Positions 36,028-46,777 of a stretch of DNA of 64,000 bases are shown piece by piece (the first letter of the stretch is position 1; each line of letters begins with the position of its first letter). Source of the DNA: Hyphomicrobium_A sp963745205 (GTDB lineage Bacteria; Pseudomonadota; Alphaproteobacteria; Rhizobiales; Hyphomicrobiaceae); assembly GCA_963745205.1 (NCBI GenBank), contig CAVUWX010000007.1:372001-436000 (forward strand), written 5' to 3'. The notes under the pieces are model-generated. The model was not told where the DNA came from. It made no database searches and worked only from the letters and a program-made list of their open reading frames with translations. Both the position numbers and the translations under genes were made by a program.

Positions 36028-36943
36028 ATGGAATACTTCGTCCAGCAGCTCATCAACGGCCTGACGTTGGGCTCAATCTATGGCCTCATCGCCATCGGCT
36101 ACACGATGGTGTTCGGCATCATCGGCATGGTGAACTTCGCGCACGGCGACGTGTTCATGGTGTCGGCCTTCATCGCGCTCATTCTCTACCTGCTGCTGAC
36201 CGCCGTGTTAGGCATCACCGCGCTAGGGCTCGCGCTTCTGCTCGTTCTCGTTCTCGGCATGGCGCTGACCGCGCTCTGGAGCTGGGTCATCGAGCGCATC
36301 GCCTACCGGCCTCTTGCCGGCTCGTTCCGGCTGGCCCCCCTCATCTCCGCCATCGGCATGTCGGTGTTCCTGTCGAACTTCGTGCAGGTGGTGCAAGGCC
36401 CGCGCAACAAGCCAGTGCCGCCCATGCTGAACCACGTGATCGCGCTGCCAGTCGCCGGCGGCACTCGTCACGCTGTCGGAGAAGCAGGTACTGATCATGG
36501 TGGTGACGGTCGTTCTGCTCACAGCCTTTTGGATCGTGGTGCAGAAGACCAAGCTCGGACGCGCGCAACGCGCCTGCGAGCAGGACCGGCGCATGGCGGC
36601 GCTGCTCGGCGTCGACGTCAACCATACCGTATCGATGACCTTCGTCATCGGTGGAGCGCTCGCCGCCGTCGCCGGGCTCATGTTCATGGTCTACTACGGG
36701 GTGGTGAATTTCGCCGACGGCTTCACGCCCGGCGTGAAGGCCTTCACCGCCGCGGTGCTCGGCGGCATCGGATCGCTCCCCGGCGCCGTACTGGGCGGGC
36801 TCCTCATCGGGCTCATCGAGACGCTCTGGTCGGCCTACTTCTCGATCGACTACAAGGACGTCGCCGCATTCTCCATCCTCGCCGTTGTCCTCATCTTCAT
36901 GCCCTCCGGCATTCTCGGCAGGCCGGACGTCGAGAAGGTCTGA
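36028..36943 (+). CDS. livH: Branched-chain amino acid ABC permease LivH, frameshifted
   Basis: Membrane permease with LINGLTLGSIYGLIAIGYTM and GMVNFAHGDVFMVSAF at the N-terminus. The frame breaks near 36460-36464, and the rest continues one frame on as LVTLSEKQVLIMVVTVVLLT through AVLGGIGSLPGAVLGGLLIG to GILGRPDVEKV. One extra A in GGCGGCACTC explains it. With the shift repaired the protein is about 305 residues, the normal length. Because livM, livG and livF are intact, a sequence error is the simplest explanation. First gene of the operon. Confidence 0.85.
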
Positions 36944-36946
36944 GGC

Positions 36947-38362
36947 ATGGGCGCGGGCGGCCACGACTCGATGAGGCGCGCCCTGCCGCCCCAAGCGGTT
37001 TCGATGCGGGAAGCGACGAGGGACGCGCTTCGCTGGGCGCTCGTGGCACTTGGCCTCTGCTTCCCGATCATCCTGTTACGCACCGAGCAGGACCTGTCGA
37101 ACCGCATCGTCCTCAACGTGCGGCCCTGGCTCACGCTGGGGCTGGTGCTCGCGGTCTTCCTTGGCCGGTTAGTGTGGCTGCTCGCCGCGCACGCGCCACG
37201 ACCCAAGAGGCTGCCCTTTCCGCGCCTCGATCTCGCCGCCAATGGCAAGCGCTGGTTCCCCTGGGTGGGGCTCGCCGCGCTCTTCTTCTTTCCGTTCCTG
37301 TCGCTCGCTCTCGCCGGTCCCTCCGGCGCGATCAAGTGGGTCGACAATTTCGGCGTGCAGATCCTGATCTACGTGATGCTCGCCTGGGGCCTCAACATCG
37401 TCGTTGGCCTCGCTGGGCTGCTAGACCTAGGCTACGTCGCCTTTTACGCCGTGGGCGCCTACACCTACGCCATCATCGCTGCCTACGTGATCCCGGCGAC
37501 GGTGCCGGTGCTCGGGCCCTGGGCATTCTGGATCTGCCTGCCGCTCGCCGGGCTCCTCGCCGCGCTGTGGGGCGTGATCCTCGGCTTCCCGGTGTTGCGC
37601 CTGCGCGGCGACTATCTCGCCATCGTCACGCTCGCATTCGGCGAGATCATTAGGCTCGTGCTCATCAATTGGGTGGCGCTGACCAACGGCTACGCCGGCA
37701 TCCAGACGCCGCGCATCACCTTCTTTGGGCTCCCCTTCACCTCGCCCAGCGGCGGCACGACGTTCTCGAGCCTGTTCGGACTGCCGGGCAACCCGACGGT
37801 GCACCGCTCGATCTTTCTCTATTACACGATCCTGGCGTTGGCGCTGCTCGTCGCCGCCGTGACCCAGCGCATGCGGCGGCTGCCCGTCGGGCGCGCGTGG
37901 GAAGCCCTGCGCGAGGACGAGATCGCCTGCCGCTCGCTCGGGCTCAACACCGTCAACACCAAGCTCACCGCGTTCGCTATGGGCGCGCTGTTCGGCGGCC
38001 TCGCGGGCGCGTTCTTTGGCGCGCGCCAGGGCTACGTCAATCCAAAGTCGTTCGAGTTCCTGGAGTTGGCGACGATCCTCGCCATCGTCGTACTTGGCGG
38101 CATGGGCTCGCTCGTCGGCGTCGCTGTCGCTGCGATCGTCGTCATCGGCGGCATCGAGCTGTTGCGCGAGCTCGACTGGATGAAGTCGGTCTTCGGCCAG
38201 GATTTCGATCCCGGTCAATACCGGATGCTGATCTTCGGTCTCGCCATGGTGGTCGTGATGATCTGGCGGCCGCGCGGGTTGATGTCCTCCCGCCAGCCCT
38301 CCATCGTGCTCAACGAAGGCAAAGCGATTGCCCGCGAGCACGTGAAGGAGGGCCACGGCTGA
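36947..38362 (+). CDS. livM: Branched-chain amino acid ABC permease LivM
   Basis: The 471-residue inner-membrane permease pairs with LivH to form the channel. It has an extra N-terminal pair of helices before the conserved core NIVVGLAGLLDLGYVAFYAV, the coupling loop RAWEALREDEIACRSLGLNT and GGMGSLVGVAVAAIVVIGGI. It starts 3 bases after livH and its stop overlaps the livG start (TGATG). Confidence 0.95.
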   Translation: MGAGGHDSMRRALPPQAVSMREATRDALRWALVALGLCFPIILLRTEQDLSNRIVLNVRPWLTLGLVLAVFLGRLVWLLAAHAPRPKRLPFPRLDLAANGKRWFPWVGLAALFFFPFLSLALAGPSGAIKWVDNFGVQILIYVMLAWGLNIVVGLAGLLDLGYVAFYAVGAYTYAIIAAYVIPATVPVLGPWAFWICLPLAGLLAALWGVILGFPVLRLRGDYLAIVTLAFGEIIRLVLINWVALTNGYAGIQTPRITFFGLPFTSPSGGTTFSSLFGLPGNPTVHRSIFLYYTILALALLVAAVTQRMRRLPVGRAWEALREDEIACRSLGLNTVNTKLTAFAMGALFGGLAGAFFGARQGYVNPKSFEFLELATILAIVVLGGMGSLVGVAVAAIVVIGGIELLRELDWMKSVFGQDFDPGQYRMLIFGLAMVVVMIWRPRGLMSSRQPSIVLNEGKAIAREHVKEGHG

Positions 38363-39282
38363 TGCGCTGGCTCAGCGACCCGCTGCTCGTCGTCGAGGGC
38401 CTGACCATGCGCTTCGGCGGCCTTGTTGCCGTGCGCGATGTGTCGTTCTCCGTCGGCCGCGGCGACATCACCGCGCTTATCGGCCCCAACGGCGCCGGCA
38501 AGACGACCGTCTTCAACTGCATCACGGGCTTCTATAAACCGACCAGTGGCCTCATGGCACTGTCGACCGACGGCGCTGTCGATCCGGACGCGGTTGCAGC
38601 CTTGACCGCCTCGAGCCGCCGCTATATCCGGCGCGAGGACGCACCCGACGCCGACGGCCTCTTCCTCCTGGAGCGCATGCCCGATTTCGAAATCGCGCAA
38701 AAGGCGCACGTAGCGCGCACATTCCAGAACATCCGCTTATTCCCGGGCATGACGGTCTTGGAGAACCTGATCGTCGCCCAGCACAACCGTTTGATGCGGG
38801 CCTCGGGGTGGTCGCTGCTCGGGCTCGCCGGTGCCGCGAGCTACCGCGAGGCCGAACGTACCGCGGTGGAGCGTGCGGCTCTCTGGCTCGACCGCATCGG
38901 GCTTCTTGCCCGTGCCGACGACGCCGCGGGTGCGCTCCCCTACGGCGACCAGCGCCGGCTCGAGATCGCGCGCGCCATGTGCACCGAGCCCGTGCTCCTA
39001 TGCCTCGATGAGCCGGCCGCCGGCCTCAACCCGAAGGAGACCACTGCGCTCAACGGGCTATTGCGTGCGATCCGCGACGAGCATGCGACCTCGATCCTGC
39101 TCATCGAGCACGACATGTCGGTGGTCATGGAGATCTCCGACCACGTCATCGTGATCGAGTACGGCCTGCGCATCTCCGACGGCACGCCCGACAGCGTGAG
39201 CAACGATCCCAAGGTCATCGCCGCCTATCTGGGCGTCGAGGACGACGAGGTTGCGAAAGCCGAAGCGGAGGTGGGGCTATGA
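38362..39282 (+). CDS. livG: Branched-chain amino acid ABC ATPase LivG
   Basis: The 306-residue ATPase has Walker A GPNGAGKTTVFNCITGFYKP, Walker B CLDEPAAGLNP and the switch His in IEHDMSVVMEI. About 45 extra residues after the first beta-hairpin (DGAVDPDAVAALTASSRRYI and following) are also found in some alphaproteobacterial LivG proteins. The stop overlaps the livF start (ATGA). Confidence 0.95.
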   Translation: MRWLSDPLLVVEGLTMRFGGLVAVRDVSFSVGRGDITALIGPNGAGKTTVFNCITGFYKPTSGLMALSTDGAVDPDAVAALTASSRRYIRREDAPDADGLFLLERMPDFEIAQKAHVARTFQNIRLFPGMTVLENLIVAQHNRLMRASGWSLLGLAGAASYREAERTAVERAALWLDRIGLLARADDAAGALPYGDQRRLEIARAMCTEPVLLCLDEPAAGLNPKETTALNGLLRAIRDEHATSILLIEHDMSVVMEISDHVIVIEYGLRISDGTPDSVSNDPKVIAAYLGVEDDEVAKAEAEVGL

Positions 39283-40004
39283 CCGCTCCCCTGCTCGCTT
39301 TGGAGGGCGTCACCGCTTGCCACGGCAACATCGCCGTGCTGCACGACATCGAAATCGCGGTGCCCAACGGCGAGATCGTGACGCTCATCGGCGCCAACGG
39401 CGCCGGAAAATCCACGCTCATGATGACGATCTTCGGCAATCCGCGCGCGCGTCAGGGCCGCATCCTCTTCAACGGCCAGGACATCACGCAGCTCCCGACC
39501 CACCAGATCGCGCGGCTCGGCATCGCGCAGGCGCCGGAAGGACGGCGCATCTTCTCGCGCATGACGGTTGCAGAGAACCTGCGGCTCGGCGCTGAGTTCG
39601 CTGGGCACTCCGATTTCAACAGGGAGCTCGAGCACGTCGCCGCGATCTTTCCTCGCCTCAAAGAGCGGCTGTCCCAGCGCGGCGGAACGCTGTCGGGCGG
39701 CGAGCAGCAGATGCTTGCGATTGCACGCGCGCTGATGAGCCGGCCTAAGCTCCTGCTGCTGGATGAGCCTTCGCTCGGGCTCGCGCCGCTTATCGTCAAG
39801 CAGATCTTCAATGTCATCGCCGACCTCAACACGCGCGAAGGCCTCACCGTGTTCCTTGTCGAGCAGAACGCCTTCCACGCGCTGCGGCTCGCGCACCGCG
39901 CCTACGTGATGGTGAACGGCGCCATCACGCTCTCGGGGACAGGACGGGAGCTGCTTGCGAGCCCCGAGGTGCGCGCGGCCTACCTCGAAGGCGGGCGCCA
40001 TTAG
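39279..40004 (+). CDS. livF: Branched-chain amino acid ABC ATPase LivF
   Basis: The 241-residue second ATPase has GANGAGKSTLMMTIFGNPRA, the LSGGEQQMLAIARALMSRPK signature and LLLDEPSLGLAP. It pairs with LivG on the cytoplasmic side. The operon continues 12 bases later with a small membrane protein. Confidence 0.95.
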   Translation: MTAPLLALEGVTACHGNIAVLHDIEIAVPNGEIVTLIGANGAGKSTLMMTIFGNPRARQGRILFNGQDITQLPTHQIARLGIAQAPEGRRIFSRMTVAENLRLGAEFAGHSDFNRELEHVAAIFPRLKERLSQRGGTLSGGEQQMLAIARALMSRPKLLLLDEPSLGLAPLIVKQIFNVIADLNTREGLTVFLVEQNAFHALRLAHRAYVMVNGAITLSGTGRELLASPEVRAAYLEGGRH

Positions 40005-40016
40005 CGGAGAATTCGG

Positions 40017-40367
40017 ATGACCTTCTACGAAACCGGCGCTAGCGGACTCTGGATCTTCCTGCTGCTGACGGTGCTTGCCGGAGGCGTCGCAGCGCGTGCC
40101 ACGGGGGCCTCCATTGCCGCGACCTGGCGGCCGCCTTGGCAGATCTTCGGCGCGGCTTTTCTGCTCGCGTGCGCCGTGCGCTTCCTCCACTACGCGTTGT
40201 TCGCCGAGCCGCTGCTTTCATTGCGGAATTTTCTCATCGACTACGCGGTGGTGCTACTCGCCGCCGCGCTCGGATACCGGCGCATGCGCACGCGCCAGAT
40301 GGTCGAGCAGTACCCTTGGGCCTACGAGGCCGTGGGCCTGCTTTGGTGGCGGGCGAAGAGCGGGTAG
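40017..40367 (+). CDS. DUF6867-like membrane protein of the liv operon
   Basis: The 116-residue protein has three predicted helices (LWIFLLLTVLAGGVAARATG; IFGAAFLLACAVRFLHYALF; LIDYAVVLLAAALGYRRMRT) and the ending EQYPWAYEAVGLLWWRAKSG. Small proteins of this type follow livF in many Rhizobiales. It may be an accessory subunit of the transporter; no function is proven. Confidence 0.75.
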   Translation: MTFYETGASGLWIFLLLTVLAGGVAARATGASIAATWRPPWQIFGAAFLLACAVRFLHYALFAEPLLSLRNFLIDYAVVLLAAALGYRRMRTRQMVEQYPWAYEAVGLLWWRAKSG

Positions 40368-40455
40368 GATCGCTTGCGCGCGGGCTAGATTTCAGCGCAA
40401 TAGAAGGACCGGGCGGACGCTTTTTGGGCGCCGTCGATTGTACACGAGGAATTCG

Positions 40456-41583
40456 ATGAAACGCGCGTCATGGGCAACCCTTGCATTCGCGGCCGTGCTC
40501 GGTCTAGCCGCTTGCGGCGACAACGGTCCTCCCAAATTGAAGCTCGGCGTCGGCGCGCCGACGACCGGCCCGGACGCCGCCTTCGGAATCCAGCTCAAGA
40601 ACGGCGCCGAGCAGGCCGTCGCTGACATCAATGCCGCCGGCGGAGTCAAAGGGCAGCAGATCGAGATCGTGGTCGGCGACGACGCCGGCGATCCGCGCCA
40701 GGGCGTCTCCGTCGCCAACAATTTCCTCGGTGAGGGCGTGCATTTCGTCAACGGCCATTTCAACTCGGGCGTCACGATCCCCGCCTCTGAAGTCTACGCC
40801 GAGAATGGAATCCTGATGATCACGCCCGGTTCGACCAACCCGATGGTGACCGAACGCAACCTGGCGACCATCTTCCGCACCTGCGGGCGCGACGATCAGC
40901 AAGGCGCGGTCGCCGGCGCCTACATCGCCGAGCACTTCAAGGGCAAGAAGGTCGCGATCGCGCATGACAAAACCCCCTACGGCAAGGGCCTCGCGGACGA
41001 GACCAAGAAGGCCATGAACAATCTCGGCATCACTGAGGTGCTCTATGAGGGCGTCGGAGCCGGCGAGAAGGACTTTTCCGCACTTGTCTCCAAGGTGAAG
41101 AACGCCGGCGCCGATCTCTTCTACTGGGGCGGTGTGCACACCGCCGGCGGCCTCATCCTGCGCCAGATGCGCGACCAGGGCTTGAACGCGACGTTCATGT
41201 CGGGCGACGGCATCGCCAGCGACGAGTTCGCTGCGATCGCGGGGCCCGGCGCCGAAGGCGTTCTGATGACCTTTGCACCGGATCCACAGAAACGCCCCGA
41301 GGCAAAGCCCATCGTCGAGAAGTTCCTCGCCCGCAACTACAAGCCCGAAGCCTACACGCTCTACAGCTATGCCACGGTGCAAGTGTTGAAGCAGGCAATC
41401 GAGGCGGCGAACTCGCTCGATCCCAAGGTGGTCGCCGACTACATGCACTCGGGCGCCACCTTCCACACCATCGTCGGCGACATTGCCTTCGACAAGAAGG
41501 GCGACCTGACCAACATCCCCTACGTGATGTACACGTGGAAGAAACAGCCCGACGGGCACATTACCTACGTTCAGAACGACTGA
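40456..41583 (+). CDS. livK: Branched-chain amino acid binding lipoprotein (LivJ/LivK type)
   Basis: The 375-residue periplasmic-binding fold type I protein has a lipobox (LAFAAVLGLAAC), then LGVGAPTTGPDAAFGIQLKN and the ligand loop GHFNSGVTIPASEVYAENGI. GAGG precedes the ATG at 40456. It would deliver branched-chain or related amino acids to LivHMGF. The lipid anchor is unusual for this class in enteric bacteria but common in Rhizobiales. Confidence 0.9.
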   Translation: MKRASWATLAFAAVLGLAACGDNGPPKLKLGVGAPTTGPDAAFGIQLKNGAEQAVADINAAGGVKGQQIEIVVGDDAGDPRQGVSVANNFLGEGVHFVNGHFNSGVTIPASEVYAENGILMITPGSTNPMVTERNLATIFRTCGRDDQQGAVAGAYIAEHFKGKKVAIAHDKTPYGKGLADETKKAMNNLGITEVLYEGVGAGEKDFSALVSKVKNAGADLFYWGGVHTAGGLILRQMRDQGLNATFMSGDGIASDEFAAIAGPGAEGVLMTFAPDPQKRPEAKPIVEKFLARNYKPEAYTLYSYATVQVLKQAIEAANSLDPKVVADYMHSGATFHTIVGDIAFDKKGDLTNIPYVMYTWKKQPDGHITYVQND

Positions 41584-41610
41584 CCCTGAAAGCGCTGGTC
41601 GGATGCCCGC

Positions 41611-42699
41611 ATGGCCTGGCTGCGTGCCCTTCCGCTGGTATGCCTTATCGCCGCCGGGATCGTGCATCCGGCGCTGGCCGATGTCCTCATCGGCGTAGCG
41701 GTACCGTTGCGTGGACCCGACGCTGGCTCAGGCGCCGACATCGCGCGCGCGGTGAACCTCGCCGCCGAGCGTTTCAACGCCGACGGGGGCGTGGGGGGTG
41801 AGCGCATCGCGGTCGTCGAAGCCGACGATGGCTGCGCGGGAAAACAAGCCGAGGACGCCGCCCGCGCGCTCCTCGACCGGCACGTCGCAGTCGTCATCGG
41901 ACATCCCTGCGGCAGCGCTGCCGTTGCCGCGGCTCCCATCTATGCGCAGGCCGGCGTGCCATTCATCGCATCGGGGACGCGCCACCACGCGCTAACCGAG
42001 CCTCGCGCTGGCGCAACTGTATTCCGGCTTGCCGGGCGCGACGGGCATCAAGGGACGATTGCCGGCGCGTATCTCGCGCGCGAGTTCGCCGGCAAGCCGC
42101 TGGCGATCGTGTACGGGGGGAGCACCTACTCGAAGGATCTGGCGGCCGAGGCCGCGGCAGCGCTCAAGGCCGCCGGCCGCAAGGACGTGTTGAGCGCGGC
42201 GATCGCAGGCGCGCAAAAGGAGTACGGCCCAGTCATCGCCAAGATGGCTGCGGCGAAGACGGAGGCCGTGTATTTCGCGGGCTACCCCATCGAGGCTGGG
42301 CTTCTGCTGCGCCAGATGCGCGCCGCCGGCTTGAGGGCGACGTTTCTCGGCAGCGATGCGATCGCGGGCGAGCAGTTTGCACAGACGGCGGGCGAGGCGG
42401 CCGAAGGGGCCGGCACACTGCTCCCCTATGACCCGACACGATCGCTCGCGCCCGACACGCTGCGCGCAGCGTTTCCCGGGCAGGAGCCGACGGGCGCGTT
42501 CGTTTCGGCCTATGCGGGGATGGAGGCGTGGCGCGGTGCTGTCCAACAGGCGCAATCGACAGCGGGCGATGCGGTCGCCAAAGCCCTGCAGGGCAGCGGC
42601 TTCAATACAGTGCTGGGGCGTCTGACGTTCGACGAGAAGGGCAACGCGGAGGTGCCCTCCTACGACATCGTCTGGTGGACGGACGGCGCCTGGCGCTAG
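41611..42699 (+). CDS. Second ABC substrate-binding protein of the LivJ/LivK family
   Basis: The 362-residue protein has a cleaved signal (LRALPLVCLIAAGIVHPALA), then VLIGVAVPLRGPDAGSGADI and GHPCGSAAVAAAPIYAQAGV. It aligns with the preceding gene along its length but has diverged strongly at the ligand loops (one has HFNSGVT, the other HPCGSAA), so it may bind a different amino acid and share the same permease. It follows the first binding protein by 27 bases. Confidence 0.85.
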   Translation: MAWLRALPLVCLIAAGIVHPALADVLIGVAVPLRGPDAGSGADIARAVNLAAERFNADGGVGGERIAVVEADDGCAGKQAEDAARALLDRHVAVVIGHPCGSAAVAAAPIYAQAGVPFIASGTRHHALTEPRAGATVFRLAGRDGHQGTIAGAYLAREFAGKPLAIVYGGSTYSKDLAAEAAAALKAAGRKDVLSAAIAGAQKEYGPVIAKMAAAKTEAVYFAGYPIEAGLLLRQMRAAGLRATFLGSDAIAGEQFAQTAGEAAEGAGTLLPYDPTRSLAPDTLRAAFPGQEPTGAFVSAYAGMEAWRGAVQQAQSTAGDAVAKALQGSGFNTVLGRLTFDEKGNAEVPSYDIVWWTDGAWR

Positions 42700-42795
42700 A
42701 GGCGCGCGGCGAAGCGGCCGGCGACATGGGCTCGCAAGCCGCCAAGCGGAGCATCAATTAAGAGGAGGACAGGACTACTGGGCCTCGAACGCGCC

Positions 42796-42996
42796 TCAGT
42801 CGCGACCTTGCGAAGCCGCCATGCACTCGTGCATCAGCCGCTTCTCGATGAGGACCAGATCGTCCGGCACTTTCAGCCCCGCTTGACGAAATTTCCGGAT
42901 CTTGGCCTGCACCTTGGCGTAGCCCTCTCGGGGGTCGTCGGTCTGATCGAGCTCGGTGTTGAGTTCAGCAATCTCGGCTTGCATTTGGTTCGGCAT
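42796..42996 (-). CDS. Small helical hypothetical protein
   Basis: The 66-residue product (MQAEIAELNTELDQTDDPRE ... VPDDLVLIEKRLMHECMAAS) looks like a helical hairpin. A GAGGCAA site precedes the ATG. Function unknown. Confidence 0.6.
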   Translation of the reverse strand: MPNQMQAEIAELNTELDQTDDPREGYAKVQAKIRKFRQAGLKVPDDLVLIEKRLMHECMAASQGRD

Positions 42997-43455
42997 AACT
43001 TGCCTCGGCCCTTTGTTTCCTCGTGTTGTCCCTCTTGCCGCTGGATACTCGGGCGGCGACGGCCACCATTATAAGACTCCAATGGCTACGTCTAAGTAAC
43101 TTTTCGTTTCCTAAGTAAACTTGCAAGACTTCATCTTCAATTTCACCGTGGCCGTGACAATGTGCGCACAGTCATGACGTCGGCGAGGGGCGCCATCAAC
43201 CAGCCAATTGTGGCCTGATCTGGGCCTTGATGTGGATATATTGCTGCGTCGCGAAGGCTATTTGTGTGCGTTGCAACAAAGCCACGCGTCTGTCTTCTCC
43301 AACGACACAGGATTTGTGATGTATATCCGTCTCGTAGGCGCCCCCTAAATTGCGCTCCCCAGTTTCGCACCTGCAATTCTAAGACCCGATTGACGGCCCA
43401 ATTGAAGGCCCTGGGCCCCTCTGCTAGGCCTCGGGCCTAACGCGACGAGGCCTCG
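42997..43455. other. Divergent intergenic region before purB
   Basis: About 460 bases between a minus-strand small gene and purB. It must hold two divergent promoters. Inverted GGCCT and AGGCCTC blocks lie just before the purB start, but no terminator or riboswitch fold is evident. Frames here look like artefacts. Confidence 0.4.
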
Positions 43456-44763
<1,308 letters not shown>

Positions 44764-44801
44764 CGGTTTAATTGAAGGGGCTTCTCCGGCGAGGGACGAC
44801 G

Positions 44802-45911
44802 GTGAGCGGCAGATTGCGACGACCCGACTTCGTGGATGCGCTGCTGCCGACGATGGTCGCGCTCATCGTCTATCGCGCGGGCCTCATGATCCCCATTCCC
44901 GGCCTCGAGCCGAACGCCCTGCCTCATCTCGCCCACAACGGCGCCTCGACATATCTCCCCGTCACGGGAGGCGCCACCGCCCGCACATCCATCTTCGCGC
45001 TCGAGATCTATCCGCTGTTCGGCATCCTGATCGTCACCGAGCTTGCCAAGGTGCTGGTACCGCGGCTGCGACGCTGGGAGAACGCAGGAGCGGCCAATGC
45101 CGCAAAGCTCGCGCGCGTCGTTTTTATCATAGCGCTGTTCTCTGCGTGCCTGCAGGCAGGGGGCGTAGCGTCCGGCCTCGAAGGTATCTCCGGGCTGGTA
45201 GCGGAGCCGGGGCTCTCCTTCCGCCTATCCGCTATCGGCACGCTGGTCGCCGGCACGGCCCTCGTCACCTGGCTCGCCGCGCAGGTCACGCGCCGGGGGC
45301 TCGGCAGCGGCTTGTGGCTCATCATCGTCGCGCCGACGCTCGTCGGCCTGCCGGCGACGCTGATGCGTATTGCCGAGTTCGAAAGCCAAGGCGTCGTCTC
45401 TGGGCCGTCATTCGTGGCTGCGGGTGTTTTCACCGTGTTGGCTATCGCAGCGGTCGCCGTGCTGCAGCTTGCGGGGCGAGCAAACTCCGGCGCGCCAGCG
45501 GCCTACGCGTGGACGACGATCCTGGGCTACACCATGCTGCCGTGGGTGCTCGTGGCCTTGAGCTGGCTGCCCGGCACCCGTGCCTCTGGAGGCTCCATCT
45601 CGTGGGTCGAGCCTGGAAATCCGGTCCGACTCATCGTGCTCCCCGCTCTGATCGTGCTGTTCGCACAGCTCTATGCGAACTCGATCCGGCTCACTGGAGG
45701 GGAGGCTCCGTCCGTGCCCCCCGTCGTCTCGGGCGCGATCCTCGCCGCCATCGGCGTGGGCAGCGAGCTGCTGGCCTACCATTTCGACGTGCCGCTGCCG
45801 CTCGGGGGGCAGCCCCTGCTCGTCATTGCTATCGTGATGACGACACTGCTGCAGGACTGGAGCCCGCTCGCACGCGGTTCGCAAGCTCAATCCTCCGGCA
45901 TGAAAAGGTAG
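44802..45911 (+). CDS. SecY-like protein, divergent paralogue
   Basis: The 369-residue membrane protein resembles SecY: YRAGLMIPIPGLEPNALPHL matches the first SecY helix and loop, TSIFALEIYPLFGILIVTEL the second, and RGLGSGLWLIIVAPTLVGLP the helix-5 region. It is shorter than housekeeping SecY (about 440), and there is no ribosomal-protein operon around it. I chose the GTG at 44802 with a GAGGG site; a TTG at 44772 is possible. Its 3' end overlaps the convergent barrel gene by 25 bases. Function as a translocon is not established. Confidence 0.7.
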   Translation: MSGRLRRPDFVDALLPTMVALIVYRAGLMIPIPGLEPNALPHLAHNGASTYLPVTGGATARTSIFALEIYPLFGILIVTELAKVLVPRLRRWENAGAANAAKLARVVFIIALFSACLQAGGVASGLEGISGLVAEPGLSFRLSAIGTLVAGTALVTWLAAQVTRRGLGSGLWLIIVAPTLVGLPATLMRIAEFESQGVVSGPSFVAAGVFTVLAIAAVAVLQLAGRANSGAPAAYAWTTILGYTMLPWVLVALSWLPGTRASGGSISWVEPGNPVRLIVLPALIVLFAQLYANSIRLTGGEAPSVPPVVSGAILAAIGVGSELLAYHFDVPLPLGGQPLLVIAIVMTTLLQDWSPLARGSQAQSSGMKR

Positions 45912-46672
45912 CTCGCGCGTACCATCACCGCTGAGATGGTGGCGTCGCCGGTCACGGCCGATGGCGTGCTGTCAACGGTGAGGCCCGCATCGCAGAGCGG
46001 GCACGAGCCGTTACTCGTCAGGTCGAGAGAGATGTAGTCGTACTCCACGCCGATGATGACGCTGTTCCACGCTGCGTACTCAATGCCGCCGCCGATGGTC
46101 CAGCCGTCGACGAACTCGCTCGTGGAGGCCGTGCCGCCATGGGTGGGGTGGGTGCTCCTCACCTTCAGCGTCGCGTTGGAGCCGGCCCATCCGCCCTTGC
46201 CGAACACCATCACCCGGTCGAAGGAATAGCCGATGCGTCCCTCGACGGTGCCGAGCCAGTCGAGGTTAGTCGAGAAGGTATCGGTCGCGGGAAAGAACGG
46301 GCTCTTGACCGACTGCGAAAGGTTGGTGCCCGAGAACGAGAGCTCGGCGCCGAAGATCCACTGCCCGAGCTGCAGGTTGGCGCCGCCGATGATGCCGCCG
46401 GCGACGCCGCTGGGCGAGAAGTCGAGGGGAGTTCGCGGGTCAACGACGCCCCCGTTCGTAAACAGGTTGAGGTCCTGTCCCCAGCTGAAGTTGCTGAAGG
46501 CGCCGCCGAGCTTGCCGCCGATGTAGAGGCCGCTCCAATCGGTCAGGTATTGGGAGTCGGTCATGACCACGCCTGGAATCCCGTCGGCCGTGGCATATGT
46601 TGTGCTGAGGGTAAGCGCGATTGTGATCGCTGCAAGCCGCAGTGAGTTGGGGATAATCCCGGCCCTCGTCAT
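45887..46672 (-). CDS. Omp25/Omp31-like outer-membrane beta-barrel
   Basis: The 261-residue protein has a signal peptide (LRLAAITIALTLSTTYATA), the typical first strand DWSGLYIGGKLGGAFSNF, several alternating strands, and a C-terminal strand ISAVMVRASYLFMPED of the family. It carries a CPLC pair in an outer loop. The remnant at 22853-22910 ends with a nearly identical strand. The start at 46672 is favoured by the signal peptide. Confidence 0.8.
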   Translation of the reverse strand: MTRAGIIPNSLRLAAITIALTLSTTYATADGIPGVVMTDSQYLTDWSGLYIGGKLGGAFSNFSWGQDLNLFTNGGVVDPRTPLDFSPSGVAGGIIGGANLQLGQWIFGAELSFSGTNLSQSVKSPFFPATDTFSTNLDWLGTVEGRIGYSFDRVMVFGKGGWAGSNATLKVRSTHPTHGGTASTSEFVDGWTIGGGIEYAAWNSVIIGVEYDYISLDLTSNGSCPLCDAGLTVDSTPSAVTGDATISAVMVRASYLFMPED

Positions 46673-46777
46673 AATTCCCGCCCCCGTTTCTGCCCTGCGG
46701 AGATGCAAGTTAAAGTGAGTCGCCCTTCCCTCCTACGGACGCAGATGATTCCATTGTCCCTTTTCCGGCCAGGTGTG

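Noticed and set aside
37427..38356. 309-codon minus-strand frame opposite livM
   Set aside because: Its composition (long runs of Glu, Asp, His, Arg) is that of the reverse complement of a membrane protein.
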